Below are positions 8,135 through 18,086 of a stretch of DNA of 64,000 bases, piece after piece; position 1 is the stretch's first letter, and each line of letters opens with the position of its first letter. A model generated the notes under the pieces. It was not told where the DNA came from and made no database searches. It was given only the letters and a program-made list of their open reading frames with translations. Origin of the DNA: Chlorogloea sp. CCALA 695 (lineage in GTDB: Bacteria; Cyanobacteriota; Cyanobacteriia; Cyanobacteriales; Chroococcidiopsidaceae); contig NZ_PVWN01000005.1 in the NCBI RefSeq assembly GCF_003003885.1, positions 62,001 through 126,000 of the forward strand, written 5' to 3'. Made by a program: the position numbers and the translations under genes.

Positions 8135-9115
8135 ATGCAACAACGTAAACTAGGCAACCAAGGATTAACCGTATCTGAACTAGGACTTGGATGTATGGGA
8201 ATGTCAGAGTTTTACGGAAAGGGAGACGAAACCGAATCAATAGCGACAATTCACCGGGCTTTGGAACTAGGAGTAACCTTTTTAGATACAGCAGATATGT
8301 ATGGAAGGGGTGAAAACGAGGAACTGGTAGGGAGAGCGATCGCGCAGCATCGAGAGCAAGTAATAATAGCAACAAAATTCGGCATCCAGCGCGGCGAAGA
8401 CAATAGTTTTAGGGGAATTAGCGGTAGTCCTGAGTACGTCCGCAGCGCTTGCGAAGCATCCTTGAAACGGTTGAATACTGATTATATAGACTTGTATTAC
8501 CAACACCGAGTAGATCCCAAAGTGCCGATAGAGGAAACCGTAGGGGCAATGGCGGAACTTGTACAGCAAGGAAAAGTACGTTACATCGGCTTATCGGAAG
8601 CCAGCGCCGCCACAATTAGACGGGCTGCAAAGGTACATCCAATTAGTGCATTGCAGTCTGAGTATTCGTTATGGAGTAGAGATATAGAAGATGAAATTAT
8701 CCCAACAATTGCGAAATTGGGAATTGGGTTAGTAGCTTATAGTCCGTTAGGGAGAGGATTCCTGTCAGGAACAGTTACGAAAGTGGATGATTTAGCCGCC
8801 GATGACTACCGGAGAAATTCGCCCAGATTTCAGGGAGAAAACTTCGACAAAAACTTGCAATTAGTAGAACGAGTAAAAGAGATAGCTAGTTCAAAAGGAG
8901 TAACCCCAGGACAACTAGCATTAGCGTGGTTGCTGGCAAAAAGTGATGAGATTATTCCCATTCCCGGAACAAAACGCCGAACTTATTTAGAAGAAAACGT
9001 AGCCACCACTGAAATTAAACTTACAGAAGGCGAGTTGCAGAATTTAGAAGAAGTAGCACCAAAAAATAGTGTAATGGGCGATCGCTACTCAGACATGAGC
9101 GCAGTAAACGGCTAA
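8135..9115 (+). CDS. Aldo/keto reductase
   Basis: This 326-residue NADPH-dependent carbonyl reductase of the AKR fold is complete. The catalytic tetrad is visible as Asp51 and Tyr56 (LDTADMYG), Lys81 (IIATKFG) and His124 (LYYQHRVDP). The C-terminal cofactor region IPIPGTKR is present. It starts 13 bases after the adh remnant with GGAG as ribosome site. It is the only intact enzyme in the MerR-controlled run. Likely substrates are reactive aldehydes or ketones, but the sequence does not define them. Confidence 0.9.
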   Translation: MQQRKLGNQGLTVSELGLGCMGMSEFYGKGDETESIATIHRALELGVTFLDTADMYGRGENEELVGRAIAQHREQVIIATKFGIQRGEDNSFRGISGSPEYVRSACEASLKRLNTDYIDLYYQHRVDPKVPIEETVGAMAELVQQGKVRYIGLSEASAATIRRAAKVHPISALQSEYSLWSRDIEDEIIPTIAKLGIGLVAYSPLGRGFLSGTVTKVDDLAADDYRRNSPRFQGENFDKNLQLVERVKEIASSKGVTPGQLALAWLLAKSDEIIPIPGTKRRTYLEENVATTEIKLTEGELQNLEEVAPKNSVMGDRYSDMSAVNG

Positions 9116-9210
9116 ACCCTTAAAACCAGACTTACCAAAAACTTGTTGATGTACCGAGAAAGAGGTCTATTGCCGAAAGCTACCGTACCCCAAGAAAAGA
9201 CCCTTTTGCA

Positions 9211-9267
9211 GGGGGTTTGGGGGAGGTAAGCCGTCCCCCAATGGGGGGTCTGCCCCCCAAACCCCCC
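9211..9267. repeat. G/C-tract inverted repeat in the akr-OYE spacer
   Basis: Arms GGGGGTTTGGGGG (9211-9223) and CCCCCAAACCCCC (9254-9266) are perfect complements. An inner pair CCCCCA / TGGGGG lies at 9235-9247. This could fold into a very stable hairpin between two genes of one operon. Such G-tract palindromes occur as dispersed elements in cyanobacteria (memory). Confidence 0.6.
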
Positions 9268-9285
9268 ATATTCGGTTTTTCTTAA

Positions 9286-10398
<1,113 letters not shown>

Positions 10399-10593
10399 AG
10401 CCAGATTGTTGGCAATACAACCACTATTGCCAACAATTTTTTCCCTATAAATTCCATCTTGAGGAAGTATCTTGCATGAAAGGATGTTGAATTGCTAATT
10501 ATCTGTAAAGATCGTAGTGTGTGGCGCAAACTTAAAAATTGTCAATTTCTATCTTTTAAAATCTTCCTTCTCGCACCTACGAACTAAACTAAT

Positions 10594-11865
10594 ATGCACT
10601 CGAACTCCTTAAAAGTATTTGACAGTCTACCAATAACTTTAGAGCCAATACCAAAAGATCCTATTGACATCCAACCTAATACCGACTTTCTGCAACCTAC
10701 GCCCAGCGCCAATATTGAAAATGCTCCCTATTCAGGACAGCGTTGCATCCTATTACCTAGCCAGAAAATAGACGCTCTTAGACAAACCTTTGAAAAACAC
10801 CAACACCAGCGCCAGTTAGTAATTCTCCAAGATTTTCCCGATCCTGACGCTCTATCCTGCGCTTGGGCGTATCAACTAATCGCCGAGCAATACGATATTC
10901 AGTGCGATATTGTTTATGCAGGTACTTTGAGCCATCAAGAAAATATTGCCTTAGTAAAACTTACAGGTTTACCCGCCCAACGGTGGACGCTACAAAACGC
11001 TAAAAGCAAAGACTTATCGGTTTATAGTGGTTATGCGCTCATTGATAACCAGGGAACAACCAGCCAATTAATGCCCTTAGTGCAAGAAGCGCAAATTCCT
11101 TTAGTAGTATTAGTAGATCACCATAGTTTGCAAGGCGAACTAAAAGCAGAGTTTAGCGACTTGCGCCCCTCAATTAGAGCTACTGCAACGATTTTTACTC
11201 AATACTTACAAGCTGGATTGCTGACTTTAGACAATAGTATAAGCAATCATGTTAAATGTGCTACAGCTTTAATGCACGGTTTGCGCTCAGATACTAATCG
11301 ATTAATGCAAGCGCAAGAAGAAGATTTTTTAGCCGCAGGTTATTTAAGTAGGTTTTATGACTCTCAATTGCTTAACGCCGTACTCCAAGCAAATCGCTCT
11401 AAACGAGTAATGGATGTAATTGAGCGCAGTTTGAAAAATCGGATTGTGCAAAATAACTTTTCTATTGCTGGAGTTGGTTACTTACGCTACGAAGACCGCG
11501 ATGCAATTCCCCAAGCGGCGGACTTTTTAGTTACTGAAGAAAACGTCCACACGGCGGTAGTTTTTGGGATTGTTCACGATGAAGATGAGGAATTAGAAGT
11601 CGTAATTGGTTCTTTGCGAACTACTAAGCTAACCCTCGATCCTGATGAATTTATCAAAGAAGCTTTTGGACAAGACAGTCAAGGGCGCTTTTTTGGGGGT
11701 GGACGTACTGGCGCTGGCGGGTTTGAAATTCCGATGGGTTTTTTGTCCGGCTTTAATGAAAATTCTGCCTATGCCCGGATGAAGTGGGAAGTGTTTGACG
11801 CTCAAATTAAGCAAAAACTTTTGCGGTTAGTTAGTCCCAGAGATAACCCCATTCAAACCGAGTAA
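10594..11865 (+). CDS. DHH/DHHA1 phosphoesterase (NrnA-like)
   Basis: This 423-residue protein has the DHH motifs: DFPDPDALSCAWAYQLI near residue 88, LIDNQGTTSQ, VDHHSLQG near residue 180, and ALMHGLRSDTNRL. The DHHA1 substrate-binding end is GGGRTGAGGFEIPMGF. The family degrades nano-RNA, pAp or cyclic dinucleotide products with Mn2+. An unusual feature is a polar N-terminal extension of about 75 residues before the catalytic domain. The TAA is followed at once by the ATG of sixA, so the two genes form a tight pair. Confidence 0.8.
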   Translation: MHSNSLKVFDSLPITLEPIPKDPIDIQPNTDFLQPTPSANIENAPYSGQRCILLPSQKIDALRQTFEKHQHQRQLVILQDFPDPDALSCAWAYQLIAEQYDIQCDIVYAGTLSHQENIALVKLTGLPAQRWTLQNAKSKDLSVYSGYALIDNQGTTSQLMPLVQEAQIPLVVLVDHHSLQGELKAEFSDLRPSIRATATIFTQYLQAGLLTLDNSISNHVKCATALMHGLRSDTNRLMQAQEEDFLAAGYLSRFYDSQLLNAVLQANRSKRVMDVIERSLKNRIVQNNFSIAGVGYLRYEDRDAIPQAADFLVTEENVHTAVVFGIVHDEDEELEVVIGSLRTTKLTLDPDEFIKEAFGQDSQGRFFGGGRTGAGGFEIPMGFLSGFNENSAYARMKWEVFDAQIKQKLLRLVSPRDNPIQTE

Positions 11866-12360
11866 ATGGAACTGTACTTAATTCGTCATGGTATAGCCCA
11901 AGCAAGAGACTTGGCAATTACTGATGACGATCGCACTTTAACAAAAGTCGGGCAAGATAAAACAAAAGAAGTAGCTAAACGCTTGTATAACTTGGGTTTG
12001 CGCTTTGATCTAATTTTGACAAGTCCCCTTGTGCGATCGCATCAAACAGCAGAAATTTTCACAGTGCAACTATCTAGCCAATTGCAAGTATCTACCGAAC
12101 TTGCGCCTAATGGAAACATTCATGCTTGGCTCAATTGGCTAGAACAACAAAACTATCCACCTAATAGCAAATTAGCCCTAATTGGTCATCAACCAAACTT
12201 GGGAGAATGGGCATCAATGCTTGTTTGGGGTGAAGCTAAGGAAGCATTAATTTTAAAAAAAGCTGGAATTATTGGTATAAATTTACCAACTATGCGATCG
12301 CCTATCGGTCAAAGTCAAATGTTTTTGCTGATACCACCTAAATTTCTGGTTGCTAATTAA
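11866..12360 (+). CDS. sixA: Phosphohistidine phosphatase SixA
   Basis: SixA removes phosphate from phosphohistidine, classically on histidine-containing phosphotransfer domains. The 164-residue protein starts with the catalytic RHG motif (MELYLIRHGIAQ) and has the other conserved stretches LTSPLVRSHQTAEIF and LIGHQPNLGEWAS. It begins directly at the base after the stop of the DHH gene. A strong bidirectional hairpin follows at 12376. Confidence 0.85.
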   Translation: MELYLIRHGIAQARDLAITDDDRTLTKVGQDKTKEVAKRLYNLGLRFDLILTSPLVRSHQTAEIFTVQLSSQLQVSTELAPNGNIHAWLNWLEQQNYPPNSKLALIGHQPNLGEWASMLVWGEAKEALILKKAGIIGINLPTMRSPIGQSQMFLLIPPKFLVAN

Positions 12361-12375
12361 ATACAGGAATTTTAA

Positions 12376-12406
12376 TGTAGAGACGTTGCACTGCAACGTC
12401 TCTACA
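12376..12406. terminator. Bidirectional terminator, dispersed palindrome copy
   Basis: Arms TGTAGAGACGTTGCA (12376-12390) and TGCAACGTCTCTACA (12392-12406) are perfect around one C and are followed by GGTTTTT. It sits between convergent sixA and the secreted-protein gene. The core AGACGTTGCA arm is shared with 2984-3004. Confidence 0.75.
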
Positions 12407-12417
12407 GGTTTTTAAAC

Positions 12418-12801
12418 TCATTTATCTAAATTAATCTGCAACAACGGTGTAGTAGTTGTATTCTCTACTGTAGCCGCTTGACTGGGGGCTTGAGTACGCT
12501 GCTGTTGCTTTTTTCTAAACTCCGTCGCTGCATCATTTAAACTTTGATTTTTATCAGTGTTAAATTCCTCAGCGCTGCGAGAATTTCCTAGTTGAGCGCG
12601 ATGAATCAAGTCAAACAAGCTTCCTGTCGGATTATCATTTCTAGAGGAAAAAGGATCGCCCTGTTGGGGTTGAAAGTCTTGTAAAGGATTGACATCTGTA
12701 GATTGCGCTTTTGCTAATTGGGGAATTAGTAAGGAAAAAAGGCTCATAGAGGCTAAGGTTGTAAAAATGAACTTTTGGGGTGATTTAACTGTAATTTTCA
12801 T
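12418..12801 (-). CDS. Small secreted protein, unknown function
   Basis: This 127-residue protein starts with a signal peptide (MKITVKSPQKFIFTTLASMS, hydrophobic core to LLIPQLAKA, likely cleaved after AKA near residue 32). The mature part is polar and Gln/Asn-rich with no known domain. It lies 17 bases after the ABC permease on the same strand and is probably co-transcribed with the exporter. A role in that transport is only a guess. Confidence 0.65.
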   Translation of the reverse strand: MKITVKSPQKFIFTTLASMSLFSLLIPQLAKAQSTDVNPLQDFQPQQGDPFSSRNDNPTGSLFDLIHRAQLGNSRSAEEFNTDKNQSLNDAATEFRKKQQQRTQAPSQAATVENTTTTPLLQINLDK

Positions 12802-12818
12802 AGGTTTTTAGAAGGTTG

Positions 12819-13712
12819 TTAAGAAAGTGATTTCTTTAATAGAGGTTGAATGCTAATTAACGCTACAAAACTAAAGCCTAACAAAACTAGCATCGCCCCG
12901 CCAAAGCTAACCGCGCCCCAAGGAGCTTGCATTACTATACTAGCCAAAGACCAATCGCTATTTAGATATAAGTAACGAATCGGCTCAATGGCATAACTCA
13001 GGGGGTTCAAACTTGCGACTACCTGCAACCATTGAGGCATAAAGGATAAAGGCGCAAGGGCGGTACTGGCAAATAATAAAGGTAAATTCGTTACAAAAAT
13101 AACAGCAATTAGTTCAATATGTCCGGGTAAAGCAAAAGCTAACCCTAAGCTAATCGCCGTCACCCCTAGAGCTAGTAAAAAGACAATTAAGGCGATCGCA
13201 CTTAACCCAGCTATATTCGGCAAACCCGCCCCCAACAAGGCTGCTGCACCAACAATTACCGCCGCTTGTAATAAGCTTTGACTAACAATAAATAAAGCTG
13301 AAGCCAGAACAATTGAGTACCTAGAAGCAAGTGGCGCAACTAATAGACGGTTTAAAAAGCCAAATTCGCGGTCAAACATTATAGGCAAACCCGCGTTTAA
13401 AGCCCCTGCAAAAGCCGTAAACACAATTACCCCCGCACCGAGAAATTGCCCGTAACTGTGACTATTACCAAATAATCCCGATGGTGCGTTTTGAAATAGC
13501 GCCCCAAATAAAACCAGCCACATTACAGGCTGAATAATTCCAGCCACTAAAGTTGATGGGCGACGCTGCAATTGAATAAATAAGCGCCGAGTTAAAGCTA
13601 AAGTTTCTTGAACCAAATCCGCCAACCCGTTACGGCTAGAAGTGTCTATTTGATAAAATGCTCCTGGTTGAGCAATTGTTTGAGGTTTGGGAGGTGTAAT
13701 CGTACTACTCAT
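12819..13712 (-). CDS. ABC-2 type transporter permease (DrrB-like)
   Basis: This 297-residue membrane subunit has about six hydrophobic helices and the ABC-2 pattern (VMWLVLFGALFQ, then FDREFGFLNRLLVAPLASR, and a late SFMPQWLQVVASLNPLSYAIEPIRYL). It pairs with the ATPase gene 38 bases upstream to form a drug- or lipid-exporting ABC transporter of the daunorubicin-resistance type. The substrate is not known. The FDRE-N-LLVAP box is typical of the family. Confidence 0.85.
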   Translation of the reverse strand: MSSTITPPKPQTIAQPGAFYQIDTSSRNGLADLVQETLALTRRLFIQLQRRPSTLVAGIIQPVMWLVLFGALFQNAPSGLFGNSHSYGQFLGAGVIVFTAFAGALNAGLPIMFDREFGFLNRLLVAPLASRYSIVLASALFIVSQSLLQAAVIVGAAALLGAGLPNIAGLSAIALIVFLLALGVTAISLGLAFALPGHIELIAVIFVTNLPLLFASTALAPLSFMPQWLQVVASLNPLSYAIEPIRYLYLNSDWSLASIVMQAPWGAVSFGGAMLVLLGFSFVALISIQPLLKKSLS

Positions 13713-13750
13713 TTTTATTTATCTCTTTACGTTGGAAAAACTTTTATCAT

Positions 13751-14770
13751 CTACTTCATATTTTGCTTGCGCTCTGCCTTTAAATCCCGACTACCAGCCG
13801 CCGCAAGCTCTGCATCCATCAACGTGCGCCCCGTAGCAGCTAAGTAGACATCATCTAAACTTGGGCGCGACTGGGCAATGCCAAAAGTAGGTAAACCCGC
13901 CTCAATCAGCGATTTTTGAATGCTACTTAGCGCGTCCGATTGAGGTGTAACCACTAGGTTTAAGGAATTACCTTGAGCGCTATTAATTATTACTTCTTGC
14001 ACAAAAGGCAAAGCTTGCAATAAATCCTTAGCTTTTTCAGCTTCAGGATTTGAGGAAAACTCTCGGATGCGGAGGGTTATGCGATCGCCTCCTAATTTAT
14101 CTTTTAACTCTGTGGGCGTTCCTGCCGCAATCACTACACCGCGATCGATAATGGCTACTTTGTCGGCTAAAGCGTCAATTTCTTCTAAATAGTGACTGGT
14201 AATTAATACTGTAGTTCCGGCGGCTTTGAGTTGGCGCAAAAAGTCCCACACTACAAAACGGCTTTCAATATCTAATCCTACAGTGGGTTCATCCAATACT
14301 AAAACATCGGGGGCGTGAAGCAATCCGGCGGCTAAATCTATCCGCTTTTTTACTCCACCAGAATAAGTACCAGTACGTTTATCTGCCCATTCCGCTAAAC
14401 CTAATAAGCCAATTACGTCATTAATGCGCCCTTTGGCGGCATTATTGGGCAAATGATACAGCGATGCTTGCAACTGCAAGAGTTCTCGCCCTGTGAGTAC
14501 CTTATCTAAAGCTACTTCTTGAGCTACATAACCTAATTTTTGTCGGGCAATTCTCGGATAATCGACAACGGAAACACCTGATACTTCAACCTTTCCTGCG
14601 TCTGGGGTAGATAAAGTACACAATACGCGCAAAGTCGTCGTTTTTCCGGCTCCATTTGGCCCTAAAAGCCCAAATATTTCCCCTGGCTCAATTTGCAATG
14701 AAACATTTTTAACTGCTTCTACCGAGCCATAGCTTTTTTGTAAGTTTTCAATTAAAACGGCGGGAGCCAT
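13751..14770 (-). CDS. ABC transporter ATP-binding protein (DrrA-like)
   Basis: The ATPase subunit has Walker A (GLLGPNGAGKTTTLRVL), the signature TYSGGVKKRIDLAAGLLH, Walker B (VLVLDEPTVGLD) and a switch His (LITSHYLEE). The C-terminal regulatory region seen in DrrA-type ATPases ends DVYLAATGRTL. I start it at the ATG giving MAPAVLIENLQ because GGGGAGAAAAGCTG precedes it. An upstream ATG at 14794 would add eight residues without a ribosome site. The permease and a secreted protein follow on the same strand. Confidence 0.9.
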   Translation of the reverse strand: MAPAVLIENLQKSYGSVEAVKNVSLQIEPGEIFGLLGPNGAGKTTTLRVLCTLSTPDAGKVEVSGVSVVDYPRIARQKLGYVAQEVALDKVLTGRELLQLQASLYHLPNNAAKGRINDVIGLLGLAEWADKRTGTYSGGVKKRIDLAAGLLHAPDVLVLDEPTVGLDIESRFVVWDFLRQLKAAGTTVLITSHYLEEIDALADKVAIIDRGVVIAAGTPTELKDKLGGDRITLRIREFSSNPEAEKAKDLLQALPFVQEVIINSAQGNSLNLVVTPQSDALSSIQKSLIEAGLPTFGIAQSRPSLDDVYLAATGRTLMDAELAAAGSRDLKAERKQNMK

Positions 14771-14982
14771 CAGCTTTTCTCCCCAAATATACATTTCTAA
14801 ACAATTTCTATTTTAACGATCAAAGAGATTAGAGGTGCGACTTCTCATGACGAATTTAGATTTAGGATCGGGGCAACGGCATAAACAATTGGTGACTTAT
14901 TTGACTATTTTTACATTCTATTGATAGGTCTGTGGGCTATCTTAGTTTGGGTTAAAATGGAACGATTAGTAACATATCTCGA

Positions 14983-15453
14983 ATGAGTGAAACCGTCTAC
15001 ATCGAAACCAGTATAGTTGGTTACTTGACAGCTAGACCTAATAACAACTCGCGACTCATGGCAAACTTGGAGATTACCCAGGAATGGTGGAACACTCGCC
15101 GAGAACAATTTGCTCTTTACATCTCCCAAGTGGTGTTAGAAGAAGTGGCTAGAGGAGATGCGGAGATAGCAAGTAAGCGGATGGATATCTTGCGTGACTT
15201 TCCATTGCTTGAAGTCAACCAAAGCGTTCAAAGTCTAGCAACTCTGTTTCTTGGAAAAACTAATCTTCCTGCTAAAGCTAGTGATGATGCGCTTCATATT
15301 GCAGTAGCGACATTTTACGGGCTAGATTATCTTCTAACTTGGAACTGCAAACATATTGCTAACGCTCAAATTCAAAAGAAACTCGCTCAAATTAGTATTG
15401 AAGCAGGGTATGAGTTGCCGACTATTTGTACACCCTATGAACTAATGGGATAG
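14983..15453 (+). CDS. PIN domain protein, VapC-like toxin candidate
   Basis: The 156-residue PIN fold shows an early acidic residue in VYIETSIVGYLTARP, a mid Glu in VVLEEVARGD, and the late acidic patch KASDDALHIAVATFYGLDYL followed by LLTWNCKHIAN. PIN proteins are Mg2+-dependent RNases and most small ones are toxins. The gene is followed after 2 bases by a 63-residue ORF that may be the antitoxin, the reverse of the usual antitoxin-first order. The first position reads IETS rather than the usual DTS, so Asp is replaced by Glu. Confidence 0.75.
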   Translation: MSETVYIETSIVGYLTARPNNNSRLMANLEITQEWWNTRREQFALYISQVVLEEVARGDAEIASKRMDILRDFPLLEVNQSVQSLATLFLGKTNLPAKASDDALHIAVATFYGLDYLLTWNCKHIANAQIQKKLAQISIEAGYELPTICTPYELMG

Positions 15454-15455
15454 CT

Positions 15456-15647
15456 ATGTGGAAAGATGAAGTTCTTGAGGAAATTTACATAATTCGAGAA
15501 GAACACGCCAAGTTTTTTAACTATGATTTGCAGGCAATTTGCGATGATCTGCGGAAAAAGCAAGCGAATAACGGCAGACAGATGATTTCAGCGCCGCTCA
15601 AGTCTCGCGGTCAGTTGCATAACAAATCTTTGAAGCCGTCCTTGTAG
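15456..15647 (+). CDS. Small protein paired with PIN toxin, putative antitoxin
   Basis: This 63-residue protein starts MWKDEVLEEIYIIREEHAKF with a charged helical N-terminal half and a basic, disordered-looking tail. Similar short proteins are commonly found after PIN genes in cyanobacteria (memory). It starts 2 bases after the PIN stop, so the two are translated from one message. No DNA-binding motif is visible. Antitoxin function is inferred only from the pairing. Confidence 0.55.
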   Translation: MWKDEVLEEIYIIREEHAKFFNYDLQAICDDLRKKQANNGRQMISAPLKSRGQLHNKSLKPSL

Positions 15648-15782
15648 AGGTTATTGGGATTTCCCAAGTTTAATAGCTACGGTCAAAGCTGAACTAAAAT
15701 AGTTTTTGCTCCCCAATATTTGAAAGTTACATTTTGATTAAGCGATCGCACTTCTAAATTAAAAGCGCGATCGCATCTCTAC

Positions 15783-16736
15783 TTACAAACCCGTTGCTAC
15801 AGCGTTAACTATGGTTCGAGTAAAAGGTAATGAGTCAACAATCATCGCCGCGCAAAGAGCCATCATGTAGATAATTGAGTAAAAAAACAAACTTCTAGCT
15901 AATTCTTTACTATCTGGTTCACGCCCAAGCGCCCAAGCTTTTTTGATAAAAATAGTTGCCAAAAGTGCCGCCAAAGCGCCGTAAACTATCCCAGAAACAT
16001 TTAAGGGGTAGATAAGCAAAAACGTAGAAGGGATGAGAACTAAGGTATAAAGCCAAATTTGCTTAGTAGTAGCTTCATTACCCGCAACTACAGGAAGCAT
16101 TGGTACGCCCACTTTGGCATAGTCATCGCGAATCATTAAAGCCAGCGCCCAGAAATGGGGCGGAGTCCACAAAAACACGATCGCAAATATTACCCAAGCC
16201 GCCCAACTCAATGTGCCTGTAACCGCCGCCCAACCTACCAGTGCTGGTATTGCCCCCGCAGCGCCACCAATAACAATGTTTTGGCTGGTATGGCGTTTGA
16301 GCAAATGGGTGTAAATAGCCACATAGAAGACGATGCCAGACATCGCTAATAAAGCGCTCAGCAAGTTAGCAAAGACGGTTAATAGAGTGAAAGAGAGAAT
16401 GGTAAGAGCGATTGCAAATATCAACGCATCGCGCGGCTGTACTTTACCTGATGGCAAAGGACGATGGCGAGTACGTTCCATAGCATAATCAATATCGCGA
16501 TCGTAAATGCAATTAATTGTTTGGGCTGCCGCCGCAGCTAATGTACCACCACTAAGAGTTACTAACAGCAATAGAGGATCTACTTGTCCAGAGCTTGCAA
16601 TCCACATACTACTAGCGGTCGTAATTAACAATAGCGGGATAATTCTCGGCTTTGTCAACTGGTAGTAACTGCGAACAACTTCGGCAAAATTTTCATGGCG
16701 GCGAGAAATGCTAGTCCCGATCATGCTTACACTCAA
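15783..16736 (-). CDS. ctaB: Protoheme IX farnesyltransferase
   Basis: CtaB adds a farnesyl group to heme B to make heme O, the first step to heme A for cytochrome oxidase. The 317-residue UbiA-type membrane protein has the signature [20 protein letters not shown] (residues about 75-95), the second Asp-rich loop with [14 protein letters not shown], and about nine helices. It lies 31 bases after ctaA on the same strand, divergent from ctaCDE. Confidence 0.93.
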   Translation of the reverse strand: MSVSMIGTSISRRHENFAEVVRSYYQLTKPRIIPLLLITTASSMWIASSGQVDPLLLLVTLSGGTLAAAAAQTINCIYDRDIDYAMERTRHRPLPSGKVQPRDALIFAIALTILSFTLLTVFANLLSALLAMSGIVFYVAIYTHLLKRHTSQNIVIGGAAGAIPALVGWAAVTGTLSWAAWVIFAIVFLWTPPHFWALALMIRDDYAKVGVPMLPVVAGNEATTKQIWLYTLVLIPSTFLLIYPLNVSGIVYGALAALLATIFIKKAWALGREPDSKELARSLFFYSIIYMMALCAAMIVDSLPFTRTIVNAVATGL

Positions 16737-16767
16737 TCCTTAATCATTGAAACAACAAATATCTAAA

Positions 16768-17715
16768 TTAGCGTGCTGCTAAAAAAGCGCGAAGCCCGGT
16801 TATGGGCGCACTAGCGCTATCGCGCCATCCCAAAACTGTAAAAATAACAAGAGAGCCTAGTAATGCTGCTCCTACAGCTTGATGAGCTACAGTAAGCGGC
16901 TCTATTTGCAGGTGTAAGCGCAAGGTAGCAATCCCTAACAAAATTTGCAATAGTAATAACCCACCCGTCATATTAGCCAACAGCCGTAAAGTGGGGTGCA
17001 AAGCCGGAGTCCGCCAAGACATCCACACTACAGCAATAATTGCCAAACTAGGCAATACTACAAAGCCGATATGACTGTACATAACACTGCATAAAGCTTT
17101 AACTGTCAAACACTGATGCAGCGCCCACCGCGACGCAACCAACGCGCCAAGCAAGCTTTGCAAATACACCAAAATCGCCGCCGTTAAGCCCAGCCAAGGC
17201 AATTTACCCGCCGTTCCTGTTCCCTGATACGGAGTCAGCGCCGTACCCATAACTAACAGGGTGCTAAAAAATAATAATGCCGTGCCTAGATGAGCCGTTA
17301 CGATATCAAAACGTAGTAATTGCGTAACTGTTAAGCCACCGAGTACGCCTTGAAACATAATTAAACCTAAAGCAAAAGTAGCCGCCCAAGGTAGCCAACC
17401 GGGTAATTGACGGCGATTCCACCAACAAATAACGCTTAAAGAAAGCGCGCCAACTCCAATTAGCGCCGCATCTAAGCGATGAAACCACTCTAAAAATACT
17501 TGCAGATTCATTTGCGCTCTTGGTACGAGCGTACCGTAACACAACGGCCAATCAGGACAAGCCAAACCTGCATTCATCACGCGGGTAGTGCTACCAATTG
17601 CCATCAAAATTAGAGTAGCAATACACAGTTTCCATACCCAGCGCCGAATTCGATCTTGAGGCGCTGAATGTTTCTGCGCCTTAGCGCTGGTTTGCGGAAC
17701 AATAAATTCTGTCAT
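16768..17715 (-). CDS. ctaA: Heme A synthase (COX15/CtaA)
   Basis: CtaA oxidises heme O to heme A in the membrane. It has about eight helices with the conserved motifs STTRVMNAGLACPDWPLCYG, FLEWFHRLDA and a second heme-ligand pair (HQCLTVKALC; LTVAHQAVGAALLG). I place the start at the internal ATG giving MTEFIVPQ, preceded by AAGG and in line with homologues as I remember them. An ATG at 17748 would add 11 residues. It is divergent from ctaC, with a perfect palindrome in between. Confidence 0.9.
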   Translation of the reverse strand: MTEFIVPQTSAKAQKHSAPQDRIRRWVWKLCIATLILMAIGSTTRVMNAGLACPDWPLCYGTLVPRAQMNLQVFLEWFHRLDAALIGVGALSLSVICWWNRRQLPGWLPWAATFALGLIMFQGVLGGLTVTQLLRFDIVTAHLGTALLFFSTLLVMGTALTPYQGTGTAGKLPWLGLTAAILVYLQSLLGALVASRWALHQCLTVKALCSVMYSHIGFVVLPSLAIIAVVWMSWRTPALHPTLRLLANMTGGLLLLQILLGIATLRLHLQIEPLTVAHQAVGAALLGSLVIFTVLGWRDSASAPITGLRAFLAAR

Positions 17716-18086
17716 GGACGATACCTTATGCCCATCTGTATAAGCCATTAAAGTTTACGTTCTTGTGAGTGCTGGCTTTCTTCCACCCTAGCGCATAGTC
17801 TTTAGACAGAAAAATTTATTCCGGCTTAGACTAACTCCAAAGCTTTTCTTTACAACTATTGGGGATTTTTTTATTTGATGTTTACCTAGGTAAACATTAC
17901 AATATTTACGTTTCTTAACAATAGCTCAAAGCAAGAGTTAGTAGGAAGGGTAAAAAAAAAGAGCAGCGATCCTAAAGAAAATCAGGAGAAAGTATTGTAA
18001 CTAACTCATTAAGCCGATTAGCTGCATTAACGTGGTAGGTGAGTAAGACTAGAAATAGTAATAAATTCATAAACATAAACAGACCC
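17716..18086. other. Divergent ctaA/ctaC control region
   Basis: This spacer of about 370 bases holds the 20-base palindrome described separately and AT-rich promoter-like tracts. No gene or RNA is recognised. Confidence 0.5.
17878..17897. promoter_or_regulatory. Perfect 20-base palindrome, putative operator for oxidase genes
   Basis: ATGTTTACCTAGGTAAACAT is a perfect palindrome located about 160-190 bases from both divergent starts (ctaA and ctaC). It is AT-flanked and has no terminator tail. It may be a dimer-binding site coordinating heme A synthesis with oxidase expression (inference). Confidence 0.5.
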
